Below, one piece after another: positions 1 to 10,687 of a DNA stretch of 64,000 bases. Origin of the DNA: an uncultured Prevotella sp. (GTDB lineage Bacteria > Bacteroidota > Bacteroidia > Bacteroidales > Bacteroidaceae); assembly GCA_946415245.1 (NCBI GenBank), contig CAMKRS010000004.1, forward strand, positions 32,410 to 96,409, given 5' to 3'. The notes below the pieces were generated by a model that was given only the letters and a program-made list of their open reading frames with translations, did not search any database and was not told the DNA's origin. Numbering within the stretch: the first letter of the stretch is position 1; every line of letters begins with the position of its first letter. The translations under genes were made by a program, and so were the position numbers.

Positions 1-589
1 GGTCAATGATATAAGTCCACATGTTCCGACCATCGGGACACCCTTCAACGATGACCTTACTGACATCTCCTGGAGCAAACAAAGCCTTATCGGCAGCCGC
101 AATCTGCGTGAGAGGCACTTTGACACCATCAGCATCACGGCCCTTCATCCGCTCCCATTGCAATTCCGCCATCGGGTTAGTCACACAAACTTTGATGACG
201 GTACCAGAACGCTCGTTGGCGAGCCACACAGAACGGACATCGTCCATCTCGCCCTCACCGCTGGCGGGCTTATCGACATTGATATAGATGGCATATTGGA
301 AATAAGCATCAGGTTGGCGAACAGCTGTCTTCGGCATCTGTTCTATATCGAGCAGATCAACTTCAGCACTATCCTTGCTCCCCGTGAAGGCGTGGGTAGA
401 AGTACCATCAGGACCGTCAAGGATAGCCTCCTTGTTCAGTCCATCAATAGGTTCTTCATCCGGATAATTCTTTGGGTCATATTCCATACCTGGACCATCG
501 AGGATTTGTCCCCTAATCAGCTTATAGCCCGCGAAAATGGCAGCTATAAGCAAAACTACTACCACTAATAAAACTACCATCTTTTTCAT
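1..589 (-). CDS. hypothetical membrane-anchored protein, truncated by window edge
   Basis: Open minus-strand frame from ATG at 589 to the edge: MKKMVVLLVVVVLLIAAIFAGYKLIRGQILDGPGMEYDPKNYPDEEPIDGLN...; overlaps the upstream gene stop (ATGA). Confidence 0.7.
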   Translation of the reverse strand, partial: MKKMVVLLVVVVLLIAAIFAGYKLIRGQILDGPGMEYDPKNYPDEEPIDGLNKEAILDGPDGTSTHAFTGSKDSAEVDLLDIEQMPKTAVRQPDAYFQYAIYINVDKPASGEGEMDDVRSVWLANERSGTVIKVCVTNPMAELQWERMKGRDADGVKVPLTQIAAADKALFAPGDVSKVIVEGCPDGRNMWTYIID

Positions 590-1665
590 TTGCGTTTCGC
601 CTTTCTAATAAGTACAATGGCACAAATCAGGGCGATGAGAAGCACGGCAATCACAACAGAGGCGATGATGAGAATCAAGTTTGCTCTGGACTGAGTGGCC
701 TGACTGTTTTTCTCGACCACATTGACGAAAGGATTGACCTGATAGGCACGCAAACGGGGGCAGAAGACCAGATTACACTCTTTGGCGAACTCTGCATAAC
801 GATGGGCTCGCTTAATATCACCATCATCAGCCAGACGCTCAGACAAAAAGAGGAGCGAAGCCTGATTCATGACTGCACAACGGATATCGTCGAGGGCCGA
901 CTTTCCCAGCCAATAGCAAACCATATCGTGATTGTTGAGATTGGCATAGACCATTGAGCGGTAGAAAGTAGCATAGGCACCTTCGTGCGTGTTGTCTGTA
1001 GCTTTCTTGATCCATTGATCGCTGAGTTCCAAAGCATCTTGAAACTGTTGTCGGGCATTCAGGATATCCATTTTCATATGATACCACTCATCGCTGCCCT
1101 CTTCGATGACCATCAACACAGAATCGCGATAGTGATTCTGCAAGTCGAAATATTTTTGGCGGACATCTTTGAGCTGGGTATATAACCCGATTTCTCCACA
1201 GACGTGCATCCAGGCATTATAATAATCGACGAGGCCCTGATTATCAAGAACAGACTTGTTAACCATACGAAGTTGTTCCAGTGACTCCAAATGCCTATCA
1301 GTTCGAGAACATTGATAAGCCAGCAAGCTGCGGTAACGCCCTATGAGATCAGGACGATGAAGAGAATCGGCAAGACTGATGCAGAGTTCGGCATAATGCA
1401 GAGCCGAGTCATTTTTATAGGGTTCGTAAAGCCAGAACAGTTTCTCGGCCATCGGGAAGCGGCCTTCTACGCTTTTCTCCATCTGGAGACTATCCTGATA
1501 ACTGGCTATCTTTTGCTTTCGCTCAGCTACGTACTGAGGCGACTGAAGGATGGCGTCGTCAATCTGCTGATAGAGTGCGTCGAGGTCAAAAGACTCTTTT
1601 TCCTGGGCAGAAATTGTATGGGTAAGTCCCAAGGCAACAAAAAATAAGAGTATGCGTATCATCAT
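586..1665 (-). CDS. secreted TPR-like protein with C-terminal TM segment (resembles N-terminal half of DUF6377-type proteins)
   Basis: ORF 586..1812; signal peptide MMIRILLFFVALGLTHTISAQ supports start at 1665; TM near C-terminus. Confidence 0.6.
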   Translation of the reverse strand: MMIRILLFFVALGLTHTISAQEKESFDLDALYQQIDDAILQSPQYVAERKQKIASYQDSLQMEKSVEGRFPMAEKLFWLYEPYKNDSALHYAELCISLADSLHRPDLIGRYRSLLAYQCSRTDRHLESLEQLRMVNKSVLDNQGLVDYYNAWMHVCGEIGLYTQLKDVRQKYFDLQNHYRDSVLMVIEEGSDEWYHMKMDILNARQQFQDALELSDQWIKKATDNTHEGAYATFYRSMVYANLNNHDMVCYWLGKSALDDIRCAVMNQASLLFLSERLADDGDIKRAHRYAEFAKECNLVFCPRLRAYQVNPFVNVVEKNSQATQSRANLILIIASVVIAVLLIALICAIVLIRKAKRK

Positions 1666-1806
1666 GCAATCCCTTTCATCGTTAAGTTGATAATCTGACG
1701 GCAAAGATAAGCATTTTTCTTGATTCTTCCAAAGAAAAATGCAAGGAATTACAACTATTCTTACTTTTCCAGGGTCAAAAAGACGATACCATAAACGAAA
1801 AAGAAG

Positions 1807-2180
1807 ATGCAAAGATTGTTTTTAGGAGCAGCGATGACCATGATTATGCTGCTTTGAGGTAGTCATCAAACCCCGTGTGAACAAGCAGCAACCGCTGAAT
1901 GAAATGGCCCAGGTTGGCGCCCGTATGTTCAGTGTGGAGGAGGCCACCCGCTATGCTGGTGGAATGGCCGACTCACACTGATGGGTGGCGACCGCTACAC
2001 ACCTATCCCAGAGGGCGTTACCTTCGAAGATATCATGATGCGACCAGACAAGTCGATTCCTGAGGTCGACGGCCTCGATCCCTATTCAGAACAGAAGGGT
2101 ATGAACATCGGTTATGCTTTCTCCGTGAAGAATTCACCTCGCTAACGTTCCCCAACATCGCTTACCGAGTGGAGTTTTAA
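1807..2180 (+). pseudogene. remnant of TonB-dependent outer membrane receptor
   Basis: MQRLFLGAAMTMIMLL (signal-peptide-like) stop; EVVIKPRVNKQQPLNEMAQVGARMFSVEEATRYAGGMAD; frameshift to LMGGDRYTPIPEGVTFEDIMMRPDKSIPEVDGLDPYSEQKGMNIGYAFSVKNSPR; frameshift to YTFPNIAYRVEF*. Confidence 0.75.
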
Positions 2181-3455
2181 TCTATACCAGATAGTTTGAA
2201 GGATGCCTCGCATAGCAAGATAGACAATCTGCGCTAACCATAAGCCGTGATTGCCTAAAGTCTTCTCTGACAACAGATAGACAGCGAAGAAAACAAGAGC
2301 CGAAATAAACGACGAAACAAGCATGCCACGAGTGGCTGTGATGCCGATGAAGATGCCGTCCCATATAAAAGCGACACAACCTGCTGCAGGTATCAGCCAA
2401 GCCCACAAGATGTATTTTCGTGAGGTTTCGATTACCTGAGCCTCATCTGTCAGCAAGGCGACAATCCACGAGCCTCCTACCATATATAATAAGGTATAGG
2501 CTGAGGTCACGATGAGCATCCACATCCAAAGTCTGCGCAACGTTTCGTGGAAGGCGGTGATATTATGGGCTCCATAGGCCTTGCCTCCTAATGCCTCACC
2601 AGCGTAGGCAAAGCCGTCCATGAAATAGGAGAAGAAGAGATAGAGTTGTATCAACACCGTATTCACAGATAAGATAATGGCTCCTTGGCGGGCACCTGCT
2701 GCAGTAAAGAAGAGGTTGACAGCCACCAGACAGAGGGTGCGGAGGAAAATGTCGCGATTAATAGCGAAGAAGGCTCCCATTTTCCGGAACAACCGGTCTT
2801 TACGGAAATACCGGAATAACCGACTGTAATTACTCGCCAGCAGACCCACAGCCATCAGCAATCCTGCATATTGCGCAATAACTGTTCCGAAGGCCACACC
2901 CTCGATCTTCATCCCAAAACCATAAACGAGGGTCAGCGAAGCAAGGATATTCACTATATTCTGCATGATGCTGATGAACATCGGAAAGCGGGTGTTCTGC
3001 ATGCCGATATACCAACCCATCAGACTGAACAAGGCGAGGGAAGCGGGTGCGCCCCAAATGACGATATTAAAATAGGTGGAGGCGAAGGGAACGACATCCG
3101 ATGTTGGTCCTATCAGCCAGAACATCAGCCACTTAAGCGGAACTTGGAATAAAATCAGTAGCAAGGCAATACCCAAGGCTATCGACACCGAACGTACCAA
3201 TAATCTTGTGACTTCTGTGAAATCCCTGCGTCCTAAGGCTTGAGCCGTCAATCCGCTACTGCCCATACGGAGGAAACCGAAAAGCCAGTAGACGAGATTG
3301 AAAATCATCGAACCCACCGCCACAGCCCCAATATAGACGGGACTACCCATATGACCCACGATGGCAACATCGATCATCCCCAGTAGCGGTACGGTGATGT
3401 TCGACACGATCGAAGGCAGAGCTATCTGCAATATCTGGCGGTCTCTTTGGTTCAT
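2142..3455 (-). CDS. MATE family efflux transporter
   Basis: MNQRDRQILQIALPSIVSNITVPLLGMIDVAIVGHMGS... typical MATE/DinF N-terminus, multi-TM. Confidence 0.9.
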   Translation of the reverse strand: MNQRDRQILQIALPSIVSNITVPLLGMIDVAIVGHMGSPVYIGAVAVGSMIFNLVYWLFGFLRMGSSGLTAQALGRRDFTEVTRLLVRSVSIALGIALLLILFQVPLKWLMFWLIGPTSDVVPFASTYFNIVIWGAPASLALFSLMGWYIGMQNTRFPMFISIMQNIVNILASLTLVYGFGMKIEGVAFGTVIAQYAGLLMAVGLLASNYSRLFRYFRKDRLFRKMGAFFAINRDIFLRTLCLVAVNLFFTAAGARQGAIILSVNTVLIQLYLFFSYFMDGFAYAGEALGGKAYGAHNITAFHETLRRLWMWMLIVTSAYTLLYMVGGSWIVALLTDEAQVIETSRKYILWAWLIPAAGCVAFIWDGIFIGITATRGMLVSSFISALVFFAVYLLSEKTLGNHGLWLAQIVYLAMRGILQTIWYRLKLHSVSDVGER

Positions 3456-3520
3456 ATCGGTTGCAAAGTTACGCATTTTTTTGGCGCGTGCCAAAATTTT
3501 GCTTAACTTTGCAGCCTGTT

Positions 3521-4939
3521 ATGACGATACTCCTCATAGTGATAGGCTATTTTGCGGTACTTTTCGGTATCAGTCACCTGACAAGTCGTAAGGCCAATAA
3601 TAACATGTTCTATCGTGCCAACCGCAAGGCACCTTGGTATATGGTGGCCTTTGGCATGATTGGTGCCTCCATCTCTGGCGTTACCTTCGTATCGGTACCT
3701 GGTATGGTGCTGACGTCGCAGATGACCTATCTGCAGATGTGTCTCGGCTTTATCGTAGGCTATCTCGTCATCGCTTTTGTGCTGCTACCACTCTATTACC
3801 GGCTCCAATTGACAAGTATCTACACCTATTTAGGACAACGCTTAGGCAACCGTTCTTATCAGACAGGCGCCTGGTTCTTCCTACTTTCGAAGATGGTGGG
3901 TGCTTCCGTCAGGTTCTATGTAGTGTGTATCATCTTGCAGCAGTTCGTGTTCGAGCCGGCTGGTATTCCTTTCATTGTGAATGTAGTAGGCATGGTGTTG
4001 CTCATCTGGCTCTACACCCGCAGAGGCGGCATCGGCACGCTGGTGTTTACGGATACCTTTCAGACCACTTGTCTGTTTACAGCCCTGGTACTCATCATCC
4101 TGGAAGCCATCGGACAATTGCATCTTTCTGTAGGCGAGGCAGTTAATACGATTGCCAATAGCGAGATGAGCCGTATCTTTGTGTTCGATGACTGGGTGTC
4201 GCCTCACAACTTCTGGAAACAGTTTCTGAGTGGGGCCTTTATCGCCATCGTGATGACGGGACTTGATCAGGACATGATGCAGAAGAACCTGACCTGCAAG
4301 ACTTTACGTGATGCGCAGAAAGATATGTGTACCTACGGCGTTGCTTTCGTACCAGCCAACCTGCTTTTCCTCGCTCTTGGTATCCTGTTGACAATGAACC
4401 TAGGTACAGAACTGAAGGGCGACGAATTACTCCCCACCTTTGTTCAAGGCACCTCTACTATTCACTATTCACTATTCACTATTCACTTATTCGTCCTTGG
4501 CATTGTAGCCGCTTCGTTCTCGAGTGCCGACTCCGCCTTGACATCGCTTACCACCAGTTACTGCGTCGATATTCGTCGTCAGCCTGATAATGAGTTACTG
4601 AGAAAGCGCATGCATGTGGTGATGTGTGGCATCTTTGTGTTGTTCATCCTTCTGTTCAGAGCCGTTAACTCTACCTCGCTTATCGATGCCGTTTACATCC
4701 TCGCCTCCTATACATACGGCCCACTGCTTGGACTGTTTACCTTCGGACTATTTACCAAAAAGTGGCCCAACGACCGTCTTGTACCCTATATCTGCATCGC
4801 CTCGCCTCTGATTTGTTATGCTCTCGATATAGCCACACAACATATCTGGAACTATCGTTTTGGCTATGAACTGCTGATGCTCAATGGTCTCCTTACTTTC
4901 GTCGGATTGTGGTTGACTGCAGAAAAAAAGCAAAAATGA
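3521..4939 (+). CDS. sodium:solute symporter (SSS family)
   Basis: RANRKAPWYMVAFGMIGASISGVTFVSVPGMV...SSADSALTSLTTSYCVDI. Confidence 0.9.
   Translation: MTILLIVIGYFAVLFGISHLTSRKANNNMFYRANRKAPWYMVAFGMIGASISGVTFVSVPGMVLTSQMTYLQMCLGFIVGYLVIAFVLLPLYYRLQLTSIYTYLGQRLGNRSYQTGAWFFLLSKMVGASVRFYVVCIILQQFVFEPAGIPFIVNVVGMVLLIWLYTRRGGIGTLVFTDTFQTTCLFTALVLIILEAIGQLHLSVGEAVNTIANSEMSRIFVFDDWVSPHNFWKQFLSGAFIAIVMTGLDQDMMQKNLTCKTLRDAQKDMCTYGVAFVPANLLFLALGILLTMNLGTELKGDELLPTFVQGTSTIHYSLFTIHLFVLGIVAASFSSADSALTSLTTSYCVDIRRQPDNELLRKRMHVVMCGIFVLFILLFRAVNSTSLIDAVYILASYTYGPLLGLFTFGLFTKKWPNDRLVPYICIASPLICYALDIATQHIWNYRFGYELLMLNGLLTFVGLWLTAEKKQK
4458..4492 (+). repeat. heptamer tandem repeat (CTATTCA)x4 plus partial unit
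   Basis: Four perfect CTATTCA units, in frame inside the SSS symporter (STIHYSLFTIHLF). Confidence 0.95.
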
Positions 4940-4962
4940 AAGACTTTTTTCACTTTTAACCT

Positions 4963-4992
4963 TTTGTTTCTCACTTTTTTATTGTACCTTTG
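4963..4992 (+). promoter_or_regulatory. Bacteroidetes-type promoter upstream of xylanase
   Basis: TTTG (4963-4966), 18 nt, TACCTTTG (4985-4992). Confidence 0.6.
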
Positions 4993-5022
4993 CAGCGCAA
5001 ATCATAACTTATAGAATCAACA

Positions 5023-7605
5023 ATGAACAATTATCTGAAAAAAAGCATTTTGGTATACGCTGCCGGCCTCTTCACAATGACCGCCAGTGCACAGTTATCA
5101 ACCAATCCTGACAAGTTTCTGGGTAACATCACAACTGGTGGCCAAGTTGACTCTGGAAAAGAAAAATTCTATCAACTATGGAACCAAATTACGTGTGAGA
5201 ATGAAACTAAATGGGATGCCACTGAACCCTCACAAGGCAACTTCACTTTTAGTGGTGGTGACAGGTCGGCGAACTATGCTAAGCAGCATGGTTTCCCATT
5301 TAAGTATCATACCCTCGTTTGGGGTGCCCAATATCCAAGTTGGATGAACAACCTTTCTACAGATGAACAGAATAAGGCCCTTGAGGAATATTTTGATGGA
5401 GTGAAGGCACATTATCCTAATTTGGAAATCATCGATGTGGTAAATGAGGCTATTACTGGTCACCAACCTGCACCCTACAGAGGCGCATTAGGTGGTGAAG
5501 GTCGGACGGGTTATGATTGGATTATCAAAGCTTTTGAGATGGCACATGAACGTTGGCCAAATGCCATTCTCGTGTATAACGACTATAATTCTTTCACTTG
5601 GCAGAGATCACAATTCATAGATCTTGTCAGAACACTCCGTGACGCAGGCGCTCCTATTGATGCCTATGGTCATCAGTCACATGATATAACAGATATCAGC
5701 AAGAATGACTTTATTAAGTACATGAAAGAAGTGCATGATGCTTTGCAAATGCCTATGTATAGTACGGAGTTCGACATCGGCACGAGTGATGATCAAAAAC
5801 AATTAACGCAATATAAAAATATTATCCCTGCCCTTTGGGAAGCCGATTATTGCGCAGGCATCACACTTTGGGGTTATATCTACGGACGTACTTGGACTAC
5901 TGATGGTAACTCGGGCATCATCAAGAATGGCAATGATCGTCCTGCTATGACTTGGTTGCGTGAATATATGAAGAGCGATGCTGCCAAGAATGCCAAGAGT
6001 CCGTTCCCTGGCTTCAAGAAAGAGGCCTCCATCTATGTAAAGCCTCTATCCATAAGAGTTGCCAAAGGTGATGTACTTCCCATTAAGGTACATGCCTCGA
6101 TGGCAACGAAGACCATTGAGAAAGTTGAGCTTTACGTTGGAGATGATTTGATTGCCACGATGACAGAAGAACCATATGTTACGGAGTGTACAGCAAATAC
6201 AATAGGTTGGAACACTTTGAAGGCTGTTGTAACAACAACCGACGGTTCTACTTATGAACGTCTGTCACGTTTCAATGTACCCAACTCAACAACGAAACGT
6301 GAGCCTTTTAATGAAACTCCAGCAGAGCTGCCGGGCACTATTGTTGTAAGCGAATACGACAAAGGCCCAGCAAATGTTTCATATAATAATGCTTCACGAA
6401 CTGCCACCACTACTACCAAAGATGGTGGATGGATGGAGTATACCGTCGATGTAAAGGAAGATGGGGTTTATTCATTTGATGCCGAAGTGGCTTCGGCAAA
6501 CACGAACGGACGCTTCCATCTTGCTGAGTATTCTCTTGATGGTTTGGTGTTCCTCACAGATTTTATTACGGTTCCCAAGACTGGCAGCACCACCGAATTC
6601 CAAACTATGCATTATGCCCTCAAGAAGCCTCTGACGGCTGGACAGCATAGGCTCTGCCTGAATATCGACAAAGGCGGGTTCTGTATTAAAAGCCTTACCT
6701 TCCAAAAAGACAGTCAGGATGAGAATATCAGTGTCAGCTTCTCAGAAGATACACCTGTAGCCATTCTCGGAGGCGAGAAAGCTACCATTACTGTGAATGC
6801 ATCATCTACGACGAGCACTATTGCCAACGTAAAGATGTATATCAACAATCTGCTGATTGCCACGCTCACAGAGGCTCCCTATACCATTGAGTATGAGCCT
6901 ACAGAGCAAGGACGTTATGAGATCATTGCCATCGCTACTGATGTTGACGGCAAGTCTAGCACGGCATCTTATACCCTGAATGTCAATCCTAAGCGTGAAC
7001 CGTTTGCTGGTGGCAAACCCATCAACATTCCTGGCACGCTGCAGGCCGAGTATTACGATAAGGGTGGCGAAGGTGCCGCTTATCATGATGGTGAAGCAGA
7101 GAATAGAGGTGACGCCAATTACCGTACAAACGATGGCGTGGATATCGTAAATGGTAATAACGGCAAGGTCATCGGTTATACAAATACTGGCGAGTGGGTG
7201 GAATACACAATCAATGTAAAGGAAACCGGAACCTACAAATACGTAGCTACTGTTTCTTCAGGCACCACTGGCTCAGGCTTCTCCATCAACATAAGGAATG
7301 GTAATACCGTCACGAAGCTGGCGGATGTCAAAGTTCCACAGACGGGTAACAACGACTGGGGAACCTACAAGACGGTAGAAGGAACCGTAGAACTGGAGGC
7401 TGGCGAGCAGATACTTCGCCTTACCATTACTGGTTCCAATTGTAATATTGATAAGATTCAATTCAGTTTAGTAACAGGCATCAATGGCGTGACTATCGAT
7501 GAGCCATCGTCGAATGATGCGCTTTACAACCTCTCTGGCCAGAAGGTGAATGCTAACTATAAGGGCATAATCATCCAGCGTGGCAAGAAGCAGGTGAACA
7601 AATAA
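5023..7605 (+). CDS. secreted GH10 endo-1,4-beta-xylanase with CBM6-like modules and C-terminal YNLSGQKV...[10 protein letters not shown] tail
   Basis: GH10 motifs ([30 protein letters not shown]); two downstream YDKG...GWMEYTV / GEWVEYTI modules. Confidence 0.9.
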   Translation: MNNYLKKSILVYAAGLFTMTASAQLSTNPDKFLGNITTGGQVDSGKEKFYQLWNQITCENETKWDATEPSQGNFTFSGGDRSANYAKQHGFPFKYHTLVWGAQYPSWMNNLSTDEQNKALEEYFDGVKAHYPNLEIIDVVNEAITGHQPAPYRGALGGEGRTGYDWIIKAFEMAHERWPNAILVYNDYNSFTWQRSQFIDLVRTLRDAGAPIDAYGHQSHDITDISKNDFIKYMKEVHDALQMPMYSTEFDIGTSDDQKQLTQYKNIIPALWEADYCAGITLWGYIYGRTWTTDGNSGIIKNGNDRPAMTWLREYMKSDAAKNAKSPFPGFKKEASIYVKPLSIRVAKGDVLPIKVHASMATKTIEKVELYVGDDLIATMTEEPYVTECTANTIGWNTLKAVVTTTDGSTYERLSRFNVPNSTTKREPFNETPAELPGTIVVSEYDKGPANVSYNNASRTATTTTKDGGWMEYTVDVKEDGVYSFDAEVASANTNGRFHLAEYSLDGLVFLTDFITVPKTGSTTEFQTMHYALKKPLTAGQHRLCLNIDKGGFCIKSLTFQKDSQDENISVSFSEDTPVAILGGEKATITVNASSTTSTIANVKMYINNLLIATLTEAPYTIEYEPTEQGRYEIIAIATDVDGKSSTASYTLNVNPKREPFAGGKPINIPGTLQAEYYDKGGEGAAYHDGEAENRGDANYRTNDGVDIVNGNNGKVIGYTNTGEWVEYTINVKETGTYKYVATVSSGTTGSGFSINIRNGNTVTKLADVKVPQTGNNDWGTYKTVEGTVELEAGEQILRLTITGSNCNIDKIQFSLVTGINGVTIDEPSSNDALYNLSGQKVNANYKGIIIQRGKKQVNK

Positions 7606-7622
7606 AAAACGTAATTTACGGA

Positions 7623-9689
7623 ATGGAAAACAAGACATTTAAGCGTACGACAGTAACGTCGGCACTACCCTACGCCAACGGCGGCGTACACATCGGTCAT
7701 CTGGCTGGTGTGTATGTGCCCGCTGATATCTATGTGCGCTATCTCAGACTGAAAAAGCGCGAAGTATTGTTTATCGGAGGTTCAGACGAGCATGGTGTGC
7801 CTATCACGGTTCGTGCTCGCAAGGAGGGTATCACTCCACAGGATGTCGTAGACCGCTATCATAAAATGATTAAGGACTCTTTCGAAGAGTTTGGTATCTC
7901 GTTCGATATTTATAGCCGTACTACTTCAGAAACTCACCATAAGTTTGCTGCCGAGTGGTTTAAGAAACTCTACGACGAGGGCAAACTGACGGAGGAGACC
8001 ACTGAACAGCTCTACGACGAGGAGGCTAAACAGTTCCTTGCCGACCGCTATGTAACGGGCGAATGTCCTCATTGCCACAACGAGGGTGCCTATGGTGACC
8101 AGTGCGAGAAGTGCGGACGCGATCTTTCGCCTACAGAGTTGATTAATCCGAAGTCTACCATCTCTGGTTCTACACCTGTGCTGAAGAAGACCAAGAACTG
8201 GTATCTTCCTTTGAACGAGTACCAGGATTGGTTGAAGCAGTGGATCCTCGAGGAGCACAAGGAGTGGCGTCCGAACGTTTATGGTCAATGTAAGAGTTGG
8301 CTCGATATGGATCTTCAGCCTCGTGCAATGACTCGCGACTTGGATTGGGGTATCCCCGTGCCTGTAAAGGATGCTGAAGGAAAAGTGCTCTATGTATGGT
8401 TTGATGCGCCTATCGGCTATGTATCAAACACCAAGGAGCTGTGCGAGAAGGAGCCTGAGAAGTGGGGCAACTGGGAGAAGTGGTGGCAGGACGAGGATAC
8501 CCGTCTGGTGCACTTCATCGGTAAGGACAACATCGTGTTCCACTGTATCATCTTCCCTGTGATGATGAAGGCTCACGGCAAGTATATCATGCCTGATAAC
8601 GTACCTGCCAACGAGTTCCTGAACCTTGAGAACGATAAGATCTCTACCTCTCGTAACTGGGCTGTATGGCTCCATGAGTATCTGGTAGATATGCCTGGCA
8701 AGCAGGATGTATTACGCTATGTATTGACAGCCAATGCACCTGAGACCAAGGACAACAACTTCACTTGGAAGGATTTTCAGGATCGTAACAACAACGAGCT
8801 CGTAGCCGTATATGGAAACTTCGTGAATCGTGCCCTCCAGCTGACAAAGAAATACTGGAATGGTGTGGTTCCTGCTTGTGGCGACTTACTCGATGTAGAT
8901 AAGCAGGCCCTTGAGGAGTTCAAGGATGTGAAGGAGAAGGTGGAGGCATTGCTGGAGCAGTTCAAGTTCCGTGATGCACAGTTCGAGGCCATGAACCTCG
9001 CCCGTATCGGCAACCGCTATATCACCGAGTGCGAGCCTTGGAAGGTTTGGAAGACAGACCCCAAGCGTTGTGAGACCATCCTAAACATCTGCTTACAACT
9101 CACAGCCAACCTCGCTATCGCATTTGAGCCGTTCCTGCCATTCTCTTCGAAGAAACTCCGTGAAATGCTGAATATCGATTCATTTGAGTGGGAGCAGTTG
9201 GGTAGCACAGATCTCCTGAAAGCTGGTCATCAATTGGGTGAACCCGCCTTACTTTTCGAAAAGATCGAGGACGAGGTGATTCAGAAACAACTCGACAAGC
9301 TTGAGGCTACCAAGAAAGCCAATGAGGCAGCCAACTATAAGGCCGCTCCTATCAAGGATACCGTCAGTTTCGAAGAGTTTGAGAAACTCGATATCCGTGT
9401 AGGTCTGGTAAAGGATTGTCAGAAGGTGAAGAAGAGTAAGAAACTCCTGCAGTTCACCATCGATGATGGTTCAGGCACTGATCGCACCATCTGTTCAGGT
9501 ATCGCTGCTTTCTACGAGAACCCCGAAGAGCTTATTGGCAAGCGCATCCTATTTGTAGCCAACTTCGCACCTCGCCAGATGATGGGCATCGAGAGTCTGG
9601 GTATGATCCTCTCAGCCGTCGATGCTGACGAGAGCCTCAGCGTGGTCACTACTACCAAGGATGTCAAGCCTGGTAGTCAGGTAGGATAA
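7623..9689 (+). CDS. metG: methionyl-tRNA synthetase with C-terminal tRNA-binding domain
   Basis: [28 protein letters not shown] (KMSKS-like), C-terminal [14 protein letters not shown]. Confidence 0.97.
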   Translation: MENKTFKRTTVTSALPYANGGVHIGHLAGVYVPADIYVRYLRLKKREVLFIGGSDEHGVPITVRARKEGITPQDVVDRYHKMIKDSFEEFGISFDIYSRTTSETHHKFAAEWFKKLYDEGKLTEETTEQLYDEEAKQFLADRYVTGECPHCHNEGAYGDQCEKCGRDLSPTELINPKSTISGSTPVLKKTKNWYLPLNEYQDWLKQWILEEHKEWRPNVYGQCKSWLDMDLQPRAMTRDLDWGIPVPVKDAEGKVLYVWFDAPIGYVSNTKELCEKEPEKWGNWEKWWQDEDTRLVHFIGKDNIVFHCIIFPVMMKAHGKYIMPDNVPANEFLNLENDKISTSRNWAVWLHEYLVDMPGKQDVLRYVLTANAPETKDNNFTWKDFQDRNNNELVAVYGNFVNRALQLTKKYWNGVVPACGDLLDVDKQALEEFKDVKEKVEALLEQFKFRDAQFEAMNLARIGNRYITECEPWKVWKTDPKRCETILNICLQLTANLAIAFEPFLPFSSKKLREMLNIDSFEWEQLGSTDLLKAGHQLGEPALLFEKIEDEVIQKQLDKLEATKKANEAANYKAAPIKDTVSFEEFEKLDIRVGLVKDCQKVKKSKKLLQFTIDDGSGTDRTICSGIAAFYENPEELIGKRILFVANFAPRQMMGIESLGMILSAVDADESLSVVTTTKDVKPGSQVG

Positions 9690-9709
9690 TAAAAAACAAA
9701 AAAATTAGG

Positions 9710-9746
9710 CCTGGGTCTTCAGTCTGACAATAACTGATGACCCAGG
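9710..9746. terminator. hairpin between convergent metG and nuclease genes
   Basis: CCTGGGTCTTCAG / CTGATGACCCAGG followed by TCTTTTT. Confidence 0.7.
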
Positions 9747-10591
9747 TCTTTTTCTTTGCATGCGGCAATAATCTGCTCAATGACCTCGTCCATCTTAGGC
9801 ACATTAGCGACAATATACGAGGGATAGTCGGCACAGAGTACCACAAGGTTCATGGCCTTCACCTTTACCCCATAGTGGGCCTCGAGCATATATCTGTAAA
9901 GATTCTGCTGGATACAGTAATGATAGAATGGGGTGTCGGGCAACGAGATACCGTTGAATCCTCGTTTACCACCAAAAGCTTCCACTATAGGCTGTCCTAA
10001 GACATTCACCACCTTGCTGCTACGTTTCCAGTCGTAGATGGTAAACTCACCATCCATCTCTTTGCACACCATATCGATGGTACCCGCGATGTTCAGGTCT
10101 GTGTCATAAACGGGCCATTCCTGACGATAGGGGTGTATGTCGTAGTCCATAACAAAGCGGAGGAAGTGTTGTCGCTCCTTTTCCACGCTGATCATCTCCG
10201 TCTGATCTTCAAAGGTAAACGGACAGACTTTAGCGAAAGTCCCGTCGCGAAAATAACTCTCCGTCTGCTCGTGTACAAAGGTGCCAACCTCACGGGCCAT
10301 CTGTCCATTCCGCTCCCATTTCTTCAACGTCTCATCGACAGGAATACCATAACGCTCATACTGTCGCTGAGCTGCTGCCTGGGCATCGAATTTCTCAAAG
10401 AAATAGGCAATCAGCGAACTCACAGGCAATAGTCTGGTCTGTCCCTTATAGGTATATACATGCTGCTCAGGCTCAAAGTCTATAAACTGGTCCTGATCAT
10501 ACTTTCCAGCATCGGTAAACCGCAGCATCTTCTCCTCTATCTCTTTCGACCGAGGTATCGCAAATGGTATTTCTAAGGGTTGGTTAGTCAT
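9719..10591 (-). CDS. PD-(D/E)XK nuclease-like protein (RecB/Cas4-like fold)
   Basis: GTFVHEQTE ... NIAGTIDMVCKEMDGEFTIYDWKRS. Confidence 0.65.
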   Translation of the reverse strand: MTNQPLEIPFAIPRSKEIEEKMLRFTDAGKYDQDQFIDFEPEQHVYTYKGQTRLLPVSSLIAYFFEKFDAQAAAQRQYERYGIPVDETLKKWERNGQMAREVGTFVHEQTESYFRDGTFAKVCPFTFEDQTEMISVEKERQHFLRFVMDYDIHPYRQEWPVYDTDLNIAGTIDMVCKEMDGEFTIYDWKRSSKVVNVLGQPIVEAFGGKRGFNGISLPDTPFYHYCIQQNLYRYMLEAHYGVKVKAMNLVVLCADYPSYIVANVPKMDEVIEQIIAACKEKDLGHQLLSD

Positions 10592-10687
10592 CGTTTCTTT
10601 GCTTTTTGCGTGCAAATATACAAACTTTTTTTAAAAGAGCAACGTTTTTTCCAATAAAATGATTACCTTTGCAGAAAATCAACCAAT

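Noticed and set aside
21-568. Plus-strand ORFs 21..287 and 158..568
   Set aside because: Antisense to a longer minus-strand ORF open to the window edge with a clear signal/TM start.
3634-4146. 170-aa ORF overlapping the SSS symporter
   Set aside because: Alternate frame inside a strongly supported transporter gene; composition is an out-of-frame shadow.
9719-10591. Cas4 assignment for the PD-(D/E)XK protein
   Set aside because: No CRISPR array, no other cas genes, and no clear Cas4 iron-sulfur cysteine cluster seen.
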